Assembly (NCBI RefSeq): GCF_026072635.1
Contig: NZ_AP023081.1
Location: 218,501-282,500 of the forward strand
Length of the DNA stretch: 64,000 bases
Reading direction: 5' to 3'
From: Pseudomonas solani
GTDB taxonomy: Bacteria; Pseudomonadota; Gammaproteobacteria; Pseudomonadales; Pseudomonadaceae
The stretch's first letter is position 1; every line of letters begins with the position of its first letter. Under the pieces are notes generated by a model. It ran no database searches and had not been told where the DNA came from. It worked only from the letters and a program-made list of their open reading frames with translations. Position numbers and translations under genes: made by a program. Shown piece after piece: positions 34,107-41,867 of this stretch.

Positions 34107-35007
34107 AGAGCCACCCTCCGATGATCAGCACGCCCACCCAGAGCATCACGCCCTGGCGCACCAGGTCCATGCCACGGTCGATGTCTTCGGCCCGCGCGGG
34201 CTCGCCCAGCCCCAGGTGCGGGCGCTCGTGCAGCTCGCCGTGGTAGACGGCCGGGCCACCCAGTTGCACGCCCAGCGCACCGGCGCCGGCGGCCATCACC
34301 GGCCCCGCGTTGGGGCTGTCCCAGAGCGGTGCCTGCTTGCGCCAGCAGTGCAGCGCCACGGCCGTCTTGCCGAGCAGCGCGTAGGTCAGTGCCACCAGGC
34401 GCGCGGGAATGTAGTTGAGAACGTCATCGATGCGCGCGGCGGCCCAGCCGAAGCGTTCGAAGCGCGCGTTGCGGTAGCCCCACATGGCATCGAGTGTGTT
34501 GCTCAGGCGGTACAGCACCACGCCCGGCGCACCGGCCACGGCGAACCAGAACAGCGCGGCGAACACCGCATCGCTGCCGTTCTCCAGCACCGACTCGGTG
34601 GCGGCACGGGCCACGGCGCCTTCGTCCAGTTCGCGGGTTTCGCGGCTGACCATGTAGCCGACGCGCTGGCGTGCCTGCTCCAGGTCACCGGCCTCGAGGG
34701 CGCGGGCCACCGGCTCGGCGTGTTCATTGAGGCTGCGCAGGCCGATGGCGGCGTAGAGGGCGATGACGCCCACCAGGGTGCCGATCCAGGGCAGCTCGGC
34801 CAGCCACCAGGCGGCCAGGGTCAGCGGCAGCACGGCGATCACCCAGGCGCTGACGCCATGGCTGCGCCAGCCACGGCCACCGGGGTTGAAGCGTTGCTCG
34901 AGGCGCTTGGCCCAGTTGCCGAAGGCCACCAGCGGGTGCCAGCGCCGTGGCTCGCCAAAGACGGCATCCAGCACCACGGCGGCCAATGTCAGCATGCCCA
35001 GGCTCAT
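34099..35007 (-). CDS. cobD: Adenosylcobinamide-phosphate synthase (CbiB type)
   Basis: Integral membrane enzyme of 302 residues that links aminopropanol phosphate to cobyric acid. LDAVFGEPRRWHPLVAFG, then SRETRELDEGAVARAATES, LSNTLDAMWGYRN, and WDSPNAGPVMAAGAGAL are CbiB/CobD signatures. The ATG at 35007 forms ATGA with the bluB stop. Together with the PLP decarboxylase it forms the aminopropanol arm. Confidence 0.93.
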   Translation of the reverse strand: MSLGMLTLAAVVLDAVFGEPRRWHPLVAFGNWAKRLEQRFNPGGRGWRSHGVSAWVIAVLPLTLAAWWLAELPWIGTLVGVIALYAAIGLRSLNEHAEPVARALEAGDLEQARQRVGYMVSRETRELDEGAVARAATESVLENGSDAVFAALFWFAVAGAPGVVLYRLSNTLDAMWGYRNARFERFGWAAARIDDVLNYIPARLVALTYALLGKTAVALHCWRKQAPLWDSPNAGPVMAAGAGALGVQLGGPAVYHGELHERPHLGLGEPARAEDIDRGMDLVRQGVMLWVGVLIIGGWLFA

Positions 35008-35654
35008 TCCTTGTTTCCCCACTGGTTCTCGAACAGTAATTCGGACAACGGGCGCGGCTGCGCCCAGCCCTCCAGCGCCAGCATCGGCGCCGGGTAGAAG
35101 ACCTCCACCGGGCCCAGGCAGAGCACCGCCAGGGGCTTGCTGCCGGGCGGCATGCCGAGCAGCTCGGCCAGGGCCTGCGGGTCGAACAGCGAGACCCAGC
35201 CCAGGCCCAGCCCTTCGGCGCGGGCGGCGAGCCAGAGATTCTGAATCGCGCAGGCCAGGGACGCCATATCCATTTCGGGCAGGGTGCGTCGGCCGAAGAC
35301 ATGGGCCTCGCGCCCGTCCATCAGCGCGGCCACCAGCAGCTCGGCGCAGTCGCGGATGCCTTCGACCTTGAGCCGCATGAATTCGTCGGAGCGCTCGCCC
35401 AGGGCCTCGGCGGTGCGCACCCGCTCCGCCTCCACCAGGCCGTGGATGTCCTCACGCAGCGCCGGCTCGGTGACGCGGATGAAGCGCCAGGGCTGCATCA
35501 GGCCGACGCTGGGCGCCTGGTGCGCCGCCTCCAGCAGCCGTGCGAGCAGCTCGGGCGCCACCTCGCCGCCGCTGAAGTGGCGCATGTCGCGACGCTCGGC
35601 GATGGCGCGGTAAACGGCGGCGCGTTCCTCGGGGCTGAAGGCGTTGTCGGTCAT
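35004..35654 (-). CDS. bluB: 5,6-Dimethylbenzimidazole synthase
   Basis: Flavin-destroying enzyme of 216 residues of the nitroreductase fold that converts FMNH2 and oxygen into the B12 lower ligand. ERRDMRHFSGGEVAPELL, PSVGLMQPWRFIRV and AEGLGLGWVSLFDP match BluB rather than general nitroreductases. ATG at 35654 forms ATGA with the cobB stop. Its presence shows that the cell makes its own dimethylbenzimidazole and that the route is oxygen-dependent. Confidence 0.93.
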   Translation of the reverse strand: MTDNAFSPEERAAVYRAIAERRDMRHFSGGEVAPELLARLLEAAHQAPSVGLMQPWRFIRVTEPALREDIHGLVEAERVRTAEALGERSDEFMRLKVEGIRDCAELLVAALMDGREAHVFGRRTLPEMDMASLACAIQNLWLAARAEGLGLGWVSLFDPQALAELLGMPPGSKPLAVLCLGPVEVFYPAPMLALEGWAQPRPLSELLFENQWGNKE

Positions 35655-36949
35655 GGGCGCAGGAGCTCCGCCGCCGCAGCGGGATTGGAAGGCAGGTAGA
35701 AATGGATATAGGACGCGGTGAGGCGGCCGATGCGGAACACCGCCTCGGCCACCGGCTTGTCGTTCGGGCAGGTGCCGCGCGCCAGGGGCTGCAGCGACGA
35801 GTCGAGGCGCGAATGGTGGTAGGTGTGGCCACGCAAGGCACCGCCGGGCAGCTCGACTTCCTGCAAGGCCAGGGCCACCAGGCGCTTCTGCATCACCGCG
35901 CTGCCGGGCAGCAGGCCCACCAGTTCGGCACGCTCGCCTTCGGCGTCGGTCAGTGCATCCAGCAGGTAGAGCATGCCGCCGCACTCGGCGAGCGTCGGCT
36001 TGCCGGCCTCATGGTGGGCACGGATCGCATCGGCCATGGCATGGTTTTCCGCCAGCGGCGCCAGGTGCAGCTCGGGGTAGCCGCCGGGCAGGTAAAGGCT
36101 GTCCACCTCGGGCAGGGCGGCGTCGGTCAGCGGCGAGAAGAACTGCAGCTCGGCACCCAGGGCGCGCAGCAGGTCGAGGTTGGCCTGGTAGGTGAAGGCG
36201 AAGGAGGTGTCGCGGGCGACGCCGATGCGCACGCCTTCGAGCAGCGGTTGCAGCTCATGGGCCGGCGGCGCCTCGAAGGCTACGGCCGGCGGCAGCTCCA
36301 CCGAGGCGCTGGCGGCCAGGGCATCGGCAGCGGCGTCCAGGCGCGCATCCAGGTCAGCCAGTTCCTCGGCCTGTACCAGCCCCAGGTGGCGGCTGGGCAA
36401 CTCGACCTCGGCGCTGCGCGGCAGGGAGCCGTACCAGCGGATCCAGTCCGGCAGGCTGTCGCGGATCAGGTCGCTGTGGCGCTGGCTGCCGACGCGGTTG
36501 CCGAGCACGCCGGAGAACGGCAGGCCCGGTTGGTAGGTGGCCAGGCCCACGGCCAGGGCGCCGAAGGTCTGGGCCATGGCGGCGCCATTGATCACCGCCA
36601 TCACCGGCACGCCAAAGCAGCGCGCCAGGTCGGCAGCCGAGGGCGAGCCGTCGAACAGGCCCATCACCCCTTCGATAAGGATCAGGTCCGCTTCGGCAGC
36701 GGCCTCCCAGAGCAGGCGGCGGCTTTCCGCCTCGCCGATCATCCACAGGTCCAGCTGGTAGACCGGCGCGCCGGAGGCACGGGCGAGGATCATCGGGTCG
36801 AGGAAGTCCGGCCCGCACTTGAACACCCGCACGCGCTTGCCCTGGCGGGTGTGCAGGCGCGCCAGGGCGGCGGTGACGGTGGTCTTGCCCTGGCCGGACG
36901 CCGGGGCGGCGATCAGCAGGGCCGGGCAATGGCGCGTGGAGGTGCTCAG
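35651..36949 (-). CDS. cobB: Cobyrinic acid a,c-diamide synthase, apparent CTG start
   Basis: ATP/glutamine-dependent enzyme of about 432 residues that amidates carboxylates a and c. The first standard start in frame (GTG at 36832) would drop the ATP loop. Reading upstream gives PALLIAAPASGQGKTTVTAA with the Walker A GQGKTT, reaching a CTG at 36949-36947. That CTG overlaps the cobO stop as CTGA, just like the ATGA junctions of the other cob genes, and a purine-rich AGGGGTGG precedes it. LAECGGMLYLL carries the glutaminase Cys and GHTYHHS the His region. An ATT codon just before it is a less likely start. Confidence 0.88.
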   Translation of the reverse strand: MSTSTRHCPALLIAAPASGQGKTTVTAALARLHTRQGKRVRVFKCGPDFLDPMILARASGAPVYQLDLWMIGEAESRRLLWEAAAEADLILIEGVMGLFDGSPSAADLARCFGVPVMAVINGAAMAQTFGALAVGLATYQPGLPFSGVLGNRVGSQRHSDLIRDSLPDWIRWYGSLPRSAEVELPSRHLGLVQAEELADLDARLDAAADALAASASVELPPAVAFEAPPAHELQPLLEGVRIGVARDTSFAFTYQANLDLLRALGAELQFFSPLTDAALPEVDSLYLPGGYPELHLAPLAENHAMADAIRAHHEAGKPTLAECGGMLYLLDALTDAEGERAELVGLLPGSAVMQKRLVALALQEVELPGGALRGHTYHHSRLDSSLQPLARGTCPNDKPVAEAVFRIGRLTASYIHFYLPSNPAAAAELLRP

Positions 36950-37557
36950 AATTCCACCCCTTTCTGCGCCTTCACCCCGGACTTGAAGGCATGCTTGACC
37001 AGGCTCATCTCGGTGACGGTGTCGGCGGCGTCGATCAGGCCCTGGGGCGCGCCACGGCCGGTGGCGACCACGTGCTGCAGCTCGGGGCGCGATTCGATGT
37101 CGCGGAGCACGGTCTCCAGGTCGAGGTAGCCGTGCTTGAGGGCGATGTTCAGCTCATCCAGCACCACCAGGCCCACCTGCGGGTCGTTGAGCAGCTGCGC
37201 CGCGACGGCCCAGGCCTGCTGCGCCTTGTCGATGTCGCGCTGGCGGTCCTGGGTGTCCCAGGTGTAGCCCTCGCCCATCACGTGGTAGGCGACCTCGTCC
37301 GGGAAGCGGCGGAAGAAGGCTTCCTCGCCGGTGGACATGCCGCCCTTGATGAACTGCACCACGCCCACCTTCACCCCATGCCCGAGGGCGCGGGCGACCA
37401 TGCCGAAGGCCGAGCTGCTCTTGCCCTTGCCATTGCCGGTGTGCACCAGCAACAGGCCGTACTCGTCCTGGGCCTGGGCGATCTTCTCGTCGATCAGGGC
37501 TTTCTTGCGCTGCATGCGCGCCTTGTGGCGGGCATCGCGTTCGATGGATTCGGTCAT
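36946..37557 (-). CDS. cobO: Cob(I)yrinic acid a,c-diamide adenosyltransferase (CobA/CobO type)
   Basis: Transfers adenosine from ATP to Co(I) corrinoids, making the adenosyl form used by later steps and by salvage. The 203 residues include the inverted P-loop HTGNGKGKSSSAFGMVARAL, GVVQFIKGG, EGYTWDTQD, and LVVLDELNIALKHGYL. ATG at 37557 lies 11 bases after the receptor stop codon. Its frame is open further upstream but reads through the receptor gene. Confidence 0.94.
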   Translation of the reverse strand: MTESIERDARHKARMQRKKALIDEKIAQAQDEYGLLLVHTGNGKGKSSSAFGMVARALGHGVKVGVVQFIKGGMSTGEEAFFRRFPDEVAYHVMGEGYTWDTQDRQRDIDKAQQAWAVAAQLLNDPQVGLVVLDELNIALKHGYLDLETVLRDIESRPELQHVVATGRGAPQGLIDAADTVTEMSLVKHAFKSGVKAQKGVEF

Positions 37558-37568
37558 GGGGGCTCCTG

Positions 37569-39437
37569 TCAGAGGGCTTGGTAGCGGACGCTGAAGAACA
37601 CTGCCTGGCCGGGCTGGTTGTAGTCCAGCGCGGTTTCGTAGTCGGCATCCAGCAGGTTGGTGACCTTGGCCTGCAAGCGCCACTCCTCGTTCAGCCAGTA
37701 TTCGCCGCGCAGGTCGAGGGTGGCATAGCCGGCCACCTTGTTGCGGTTGGCCAGGTCGTCGTAGCTGCGGCCTTCGGCGTGCAGCGTGGCGCCCAGGCCG
37801 AAGCGGCCGATGCGCCGGTCCAGGTCGAGGTTGAAGCTCTGTTGCGGGCGGCGCGGCAGCTCGTTGCCGGCGTTGCTGCCGTGGTCGCGGTTCTCGGCGT
37901 CGAGGAAGGTGGCGTTGGCGTTCCAGTCCCAACCCAGCCACTGGCTGCCGAGCACCAGTTCGAGGCCGTCGATGCGGGCCTTGCCGATGTTGTTGGGGCC
38001 GCCGTACGGGCCGAGGGTGGAGTCGTAGGCGATCAGGTCGTCGACATGGGTGCGGTAGGCGTTGACCGACCAGTGGCCCCAGTCGTGCTGCCCGGTGAGC
38101 GCGGCCTCGAAGCTCTCGGAGGTTTCCGCGTCCAGGCCCGGGTTGCCATAGCCGGGGTAGTAAAGCTCGTTGAAGCTGGGCGCCTTGAAGGCGGTGCCGT
38201 AGCTGAGGCTGAAGCGCAATTCATCGGTGAACGCGTAGCCCCAGGCGGCGCTGCCGGTGTCGTGGGTGCCGAACTGCTCGTTGTCGTCACGGCGTAGCGA
38301 CAGCTGCCAGTCCTGCTGGCCGGCTTGCCCCAGGTACTGGGCGAACCACCCCTGGTTGCGGCGCGAGTCCTGCTCGAAGGCCGTGGAGCTGCTGACCTGG
38401 TCACGCTGCCAGTCGTAGCCGAGGGTCAGCACGTGGCCTTCGGCGAGGGTCAGGTCGTTGAGCCAGGAGGCGCTGTCGCGCTTGGAGTCGAAGCGGGCAT
38501 CGAACAAGCCATCGGTGTGGCTGGTGGACTTGTCCTCGCTGCGACCGGCCCGGAGGGTGATGTTCCAGATGTCCTGGGGGCTGAAGCGGGCGCGGCCGCC
38601 GATCACCTCCTGGCGGTTGTCGGCGTTGGCGCCGTGGCCGCCGAGGGGATGCAGGTAGCCACTGCTGTCGATGTCGTCGTAGTCGTTGTGGGCCTTGGCG
38701 CGCATCAGCGTGCCATCCAGCGCCAGACTGCCGAGCTGCACACCGGCATTCAGGGTACCGGACAGGTTGCGGTAGCCGTCGGCGTCGGGCTCGTAGTAGT
38801 TGCTGCCCTGGCGGCGGGAGTTGATGCCGTCGGTGTCCTGGCTGCTAACGCCGAGGTTGTACCAGGCCTGCTCATCGCCACCGGCTACCCCGGCGCTGCC
38901 CTGGTAGCTGTCATGGGTGCCGTAGCCGGCAGAGAACCAAGGCTTCGCCGCGCCGTCGCCATGCCCCTTGCGGGTGAAGATCTGGATCACCCCGCCTATG
39001 GCTTCGGAGCCGTAGAGGCTGGAGCGCGGGCCACGGACCACTTCGATGCGCTCGATCAGCTCCACCGGCAGGTCCTGGAAGGCCGTGAGCCCGGCGCTGA
39101 CGGAGCCGACCTTGACGCCGTCGATCAGCACCAGCACGTGGTCGGACTCACTGCCCCGCATGAACAGCGTGGTGTTCTTGCCAGGGCCACCGTTGTTGCT
39201 GAGGGTCACGCCCGGCACCTTGCGCAGCAGCTCGGGCACGGAGCTCGCCTGGCTGCGCTCGATGGCCGCACGGTCGATCACGGTGGTGGCGGCCAGGCTG
39301 GCGCGCACGGGCTGCTCGCTGCGGGTGGCGGTGACCACCTGCTCGTCAAGTTCGAGGGGCGCGGCGGCCAGCGGGGAAATGCACGAAATGCCGAGAACAG
39401 CCAGCAGCGCCGGCCTCGGGGAAGCGTATCGACTCAA
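37569..39437 (-). CDS. btuB: TonB-dependent vitamin B12 receptor
   Basis: Outer-membrane cobalamin receptor of 622 residues. The likely start is TTG at 39437, eight bases after GGAG, giving SRYASPRPALLAVLGISCIS as signal peptide. ELDEQVVTATRSEQPVRASL contains the TonB box region. The plug has LLRKVPGVTLSNNGG, VLVLIDGVKVGSVSAG and RGPRSSLYGSEAIGGVIQIF. The barrel has GTAFKAPSFNELYYPGYGNP, a BtuB hallmark. It is the first gene after the cobalamin riboswitch and heads the cob operon. Confidence 0.9.
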   Translation of the reverse strand: MSRYASPRPALLAVLGISCISPLAAAPLELDEQVVTATRSEQPVRASLAATTVIDRAAIERSQASSVPELLRKVPGVTLSNNGGPGKNTTLFMRGSESDHVLVLIDGVKVGSVSAGLTAFQDLPVELIERIEVVRGPRSSLYGSEAIGGVIQIFTRKGHGDGAAKPWFSAGYGTHDSYQGSAGVAGGDEQAWYNLGVSSQDTDGINSRRQGSNYYEPDADGYRNLSGTLNAGVQLGSLALDGTLMRAKAHNDYDDIDSSGYLHPLGGHGANADNRQEVIGGRARFSPQDIWNITLRAGRSEDKSTSHTDGLFDARFDSKRDSASWLNDLTLAEGHVLTLGYDWQRDQVSSSTAFEQDSRRNQGWFAQYLGQAGQQDWQLSLRRDDNEQFGTHDTGSAAWGYAFTDELRFSLSYGTAFKAPSFNELYYPGYGNPGLDAETSESFEAALTGQHDWGHWSVNAYRTHVDDLIAYDSTLGPYGGPNNIGKARIDGLELVLGSQWLGWDWNANATFLDAENRDHGSNAGNELPRRPQQSFNLDLDRRIGRFGLGATLHAEGRSYDDLANRNKVAGYATLDLRGEYWLNEEWRLQAKVTNLLDADYETALDYNQPGQAVFFSVRYQAL

Positions 39438-39504
39438 GATTCGATCTCCGTCGCGCCACCCGCGCGACCTTCTGGGGTGATGCATGGGCGATCCCATGCG
39501 CAGT

Positions 39505-39700
39505 CACACCAGGCCGGTCTCCGGGCTTGCGAGTGGAACCGTCGGTTCCCTTCCGCGCCTTCCCATGCCTGGGCACAGTGGCTGTTGCGGAGTCTGATTC
39601 GCCTACCGTTGCGGGGCAGCGCCGGATTCTTCGGGAGAATGGACCGGCTTCCCTGTTTCACCCCGGCGGCATGGCCACGGGGCACCTGATGCAAGGCGCG
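39505..39700 (-). promoter_or_regulatory. Cobalamin (adenosylcobalamin) riboswitch
   Basis: On the minus strand, in order: GGGGTGAAACAGGGAAGCCGG, split as the J6/3-P4 region; AATCCGGCGCTGCCCCGCAA then CGGTA (the B12-box core); AGCCACTGTGCCC with GGGAAGG; and finally AAGCCCGGAGACCGGCC. These are the conserved blocks of the cobalamin riboswitch in their canonical spacing. It ends about 70 bases before the btuB start, with room for an expression platform that masks the ribosome site. Eleven genes follow with no clear internal terminator. Confidence 0.95.
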
Positions 39701-39816
39701 CAGCTTAGTGGCCGGGGTGGCCAGGGTCAATCGACGGGCGGCGGGCGGGAAATAGGTCGAACCGACGGGGCAGAGCCACGTCCACTCAACAGGACCCACT
39801 CCATGAGGAGACCTCC

Positions 39817-40152
39817 ATGATCCGCGACCGCTATGCCTCCTGCATCCAGGCCTGCAACGCCTGCGCCATCGCCTGTGAACACTGCGCCGCCTCCTGCCTG
39901 CGCGAGGAACACGCCGGGCACATGGCGCTGTGCATCCGCACCGACCGCGACTGCGCCGACCTGTGCCGCCTCGCCGCCCTGCTGATGGCCCGCGACAGCC
40001 CGCTGGCCGACGAGATCTGCCGCCTCTGCGCCATCGCCTGCCAGGCCTGCGCCGAGGCATGCGCCAAGCATGACCACGACCACTGCCAGGAATGCGCGCA
40101 GGCCTGCCAGCGCTGCGTGGTGGAATGCGAGGCGATGGCGAAGGCGGCTTGA
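39817..40152 (+). CDS. Cysteine-rich four-helix copper-binding protein (Csp/DUF326)
   Basis: Cytosolic copper-storage-type protein of 111 residues with 19 cysteines in CxxxC and CxxC spacings spread over four predicted helices (for example CIQACNACAIACEHCAASC, and CRLCAIACQACAEAC). There is no Tat or Sec signal, so it resembles the cytosolic Csp3 type, which lines a helix bundle with thiolates that hold many Cu(I) ions. The ATG at 39817 follows GGAG. It is divergent from the cob operon; no copper exporter or CueR-like gene is beside it. Confidence 0.85.
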   Translation: MIRDRYASCIQACNACAIACEHCAASCLREEHAGHMALCIRTDRDCADLCRLAALLMARDSPLADEICRLCAIACQACAEACAKHDHDHCQECAQACQRCVVECEAMAKAA

Positions 40153-40187
40153 GCTCGACCCGGCCAGCGCACGATTGCCTACCGGAC

Positions 40188-40217
40188 CGGATGCGGACTA
40201 TATATGGACCGCATCCG
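40188..40217. promoter_or_regulatory. Palindromic operator upstream of the toxin-antitoxin pair
   Basis: CGGATGCGG and CCGCATCCG form perfect 9-base arms around ACTATATATGGA, about 30 bases before the antitoxin start. The spacer looks like a -10 region, so an antitoxin dimer bound to the arms would block the promoter. Confidence 0.7.
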
Positions 40218-40247
40218 TTACCATGCGCCCCTCACAAGGAGCCCGCC

Positions 40248-40532
40248 ATGAAAGTCCGGACCATCAGCTACCTCAAACAGCACGCCGCCTCGCTGGACCT
40301 GAGCGAGCCCATGGTGATCACCCAGAACGGCGTACCGGCCTACGTCGTGGAATCCTATGCCGAACGCCGCCGCCGCGATGAAGCCCTGGCGCTGATCAAG
40401 CTGCTGTCGTTCGCGGAACGGGACAAGGCAGAGGGCCGCCTCATCTCCGCCGACACCCTGCTGCAGCGCCTCAAACAGCGCAGCCCCCTCACCCAAGGAC
40501 CGGGAAGCATCGAGGATGAGCAGGAAGATTGA
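40248..40532 (+). CDS. Type II antitoxin, Phd/YefM family
   Basis: DNA-binding antitoxin of 94 residues. KVRTISYLKQHAASLDLSEP, then MVITQNGVPAYVVESY, is the Phd/YefM N-terminal fold. The charged C-terminal half (about 50-94) would wrap the toxin. ATG at 40248 has AAGGAGC upstream; the longer frame from 40092 overlaps the copper protein gene and is not used. It overlaps the toxin gene by 17 bases. Confidence 0.85.
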   Translation: MKVRTISYLKQHAASLDLSEPMVITQNGVPAYVVESYAERRRRDEALALIKLLSFAERDKAEGRLISADTLLQRLKQRSPLTQGPGSIEDEQED

Positions 40533-40857
40533 GGTCGCCTATGCGACCACCGCCGAAGAAAGCCTGGTTTCGCAGATCCACCACCTGACGCCTTTCATTG
40601 GCGCCGAACCGGCCTACGCCAAGCTCGCAGCCCTGATCACAACCTCCGAGCACCATCTGCAAGCCCACCCACTGGCCGCCCCCATCTGCGAGGAAGCCGC
40701 CTTGCTGGGCGTCCGCGGCTACCGCGAACTGCATATCGATGAGTTCCGCATCCTCTATCGCTTCGACGAGACCGCCAGCCTGGTGATGGTCGCGCTGATC
40801 CTGCGGCAGCGACAGAGCATCGAAGAGCAATTGATCAACTACTGCCTGATGCGTTGA
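40516..40857 (+). CDS. Type II toxin, RelE/ParE superfamily
   Basis: Small basic-to-neutral toxin of 113 residues. GVRGYRELHIDEFRILYRFD is the characteristic beta-hairpin of RelE/ParE folds, followed by VMVALILRQRQSIEEQL. RelE-type members cleave mRNA on ribosomes and ParE-type members poison gyrase; sequence alone does not decide which. It starts inside the antitoxin gene, so it is made only when that is translated. Confidence 0.82.
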   Translation: MSRKIEVAYATTAEESLVSQIHHLTPFIGAEPAYAKLAALITTSEHHLQAHPLAAPICEEAALLGVRGYRELHIDEFRILYRFDETASLVMVALILRQRQSIEEQLINYCLMR

Positions 40858-40871
40858 GTAGCACAGCGCCC

Positions 40872-41192
40872 TCAATGCCTCGGCTCGAACCCCGCCGGTT
40901 TGCCCGCCAGCCAGTCGACGAAGGTGCGCAGGCGCTCGTCGGCCATCAGCGCCTCGCGGCTGTTGTAGGTCAGCGCCAGTTCCTTTTCGCTGAACAGGCG
41001 GTGGATCTGGTTGTGGCAGGGACGACAGACCCAGAGGGTGGCGGTGATGCGCTCGTTGCGGGCGAAGCGCTTCTGCACGTAGGTCTTGCCGTGCAGGGCC
41101 TTGGGGATCAGGTGGTGGCGGGTCAGGGGCGCGGCGCGCCGGCAGAGCTCGCAGGCGTCCGGCTGGGGCGGCAGGCGGATGGGCTCGGCCAC
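40872..41192 (-). CDS. Small HNH-type zinc-binding protein
   Basis: Protein of 106 residues with CELCRRAAPLTRHHLIPKAL and CRPCHNQIHRLF, two Cys pairs and a His-His core that match HNH nuclease folds. The catalytic identity is not certain, since several pseudomonad members are annotated only as hypothetical. Its ATG lies four bases after the O-methyltransferase stop, in one unit with that gene and the lipoprotein upstream. Confidence 0.65.
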   Translation of the reverse strand: MAEPIRLPPQPDACELCRRAAPLTRHHLIPKALHGKTYVQKRFARNERITATLWVCRPCHNQIHRLFSEKELALTYNSREALMADERLRTFVDWLAGKPAGFEPRH

Positions 41193-41196
41193 GGGT

Positions 41197-41859
41197 TCAG
41201 CGCTTGCGGCAGAGGGTCAGCCCGTCGCCGATGGGCAGCAGCGAGAGATCGACGCGTGCATCGGTCTTGAGCGCGCGGTTCAGGGCCTTGATGGCGCGGG
41301 TGTCGGCGCTGTCGGGGCTGGCTTCCAGCACGCGGCCGCTCCACAGCACGTTGTCGAACAACACCAGGCCACCGCTGCGCACCAGGGCCAGGGCGTGCTC
41401 GAGGTAAGCAGGGTAGTTGGCCTTGTCGGCGTCGATGAAGATCAGGTCGAAGCTGCCGGCCTGCCCTTCCCGCTCCAGACGCCCGAGGGTTTCCAGGGCC
41501 GGGGCCAGTTGCAGGTCGATGCGGGTATCGACGCCGGCTTCCTGCCAGTAGCGCCGGGCGACGGCGTTGTAGTCGCCGGGCAGGTCGCAGCAGAGGATAC
41601 GGCCGTCCGCCGGCATGGCCTCGGCCATCACCAAGGCGCTGTAGCCGGTGAAGGTGCCGATCTCGAGGATGCGTCGCGCGCCGGTGAGGCGCACCAGCAT
41701 GGCCATGAACTGACCCTGCTCGGGGGCGATCTGCCAGCGCGCCGTGGGCAGTTGCGCGGTCTCCTCGCGCAGGCGCGCCAGCAACGGCGTCTCGCGCAGG
41801 GAGACGTCGAGCAGGTAGCGGTGGAGGTCGTCGTCGAGGTTGAGCGTCCGGGTGGTCAT
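41197..41859 (-). CDS. Class I SAM-dependent O-methyltransferase
   Basis: Cytoplasmic O-methyltransferase of 220 residues, catechol/caffeoyl-CoA type. ILEIGTFTGYSALVMAEAMP is the SAM-binding loop. FDLIFIDADKANYPAYLEHA holds the metal-binding Asp, and GGLVLFDNVLWSGRV a further metal ligand Asp-Asn. It probably methylates small catechols or a related substrate. It lies eight bases after the NlpC/P60 gene on the same strand. Confidence 0.85.
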   Translation of the reverse strand: MTTRTLNLDDDLHRYLLDVSLRETPLLARLREETAQLPTARWQIAPEQGQFMAMLVRLTGARRILEIGTFTGYSALVMAEAMPADGRILCCDLPGDYNAVARRYWQEAGVDTRIDLQLAPALETLGRLEREGQAGSFDLIFIDADKANYPAYLEHALALVRSGGLVLFDNVLWSGRVLEASPDSADTRAIKALNRALKTDARVDLSLLPIGDGLTLCRKR

Positions 41860-41867
41860 GCAGCCTC

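Noticed and set aside
36832..36834. GTG start for cobB
   Set aside because: It would delete the ATP-binding loop that is intact just upstream in the same frame.
40092..40247. Longer antitoxin start
   Set aside because: It would overlap the copper-protein gene and the operator; ATG 40248 has a good ribosome site and the family N-terminus.
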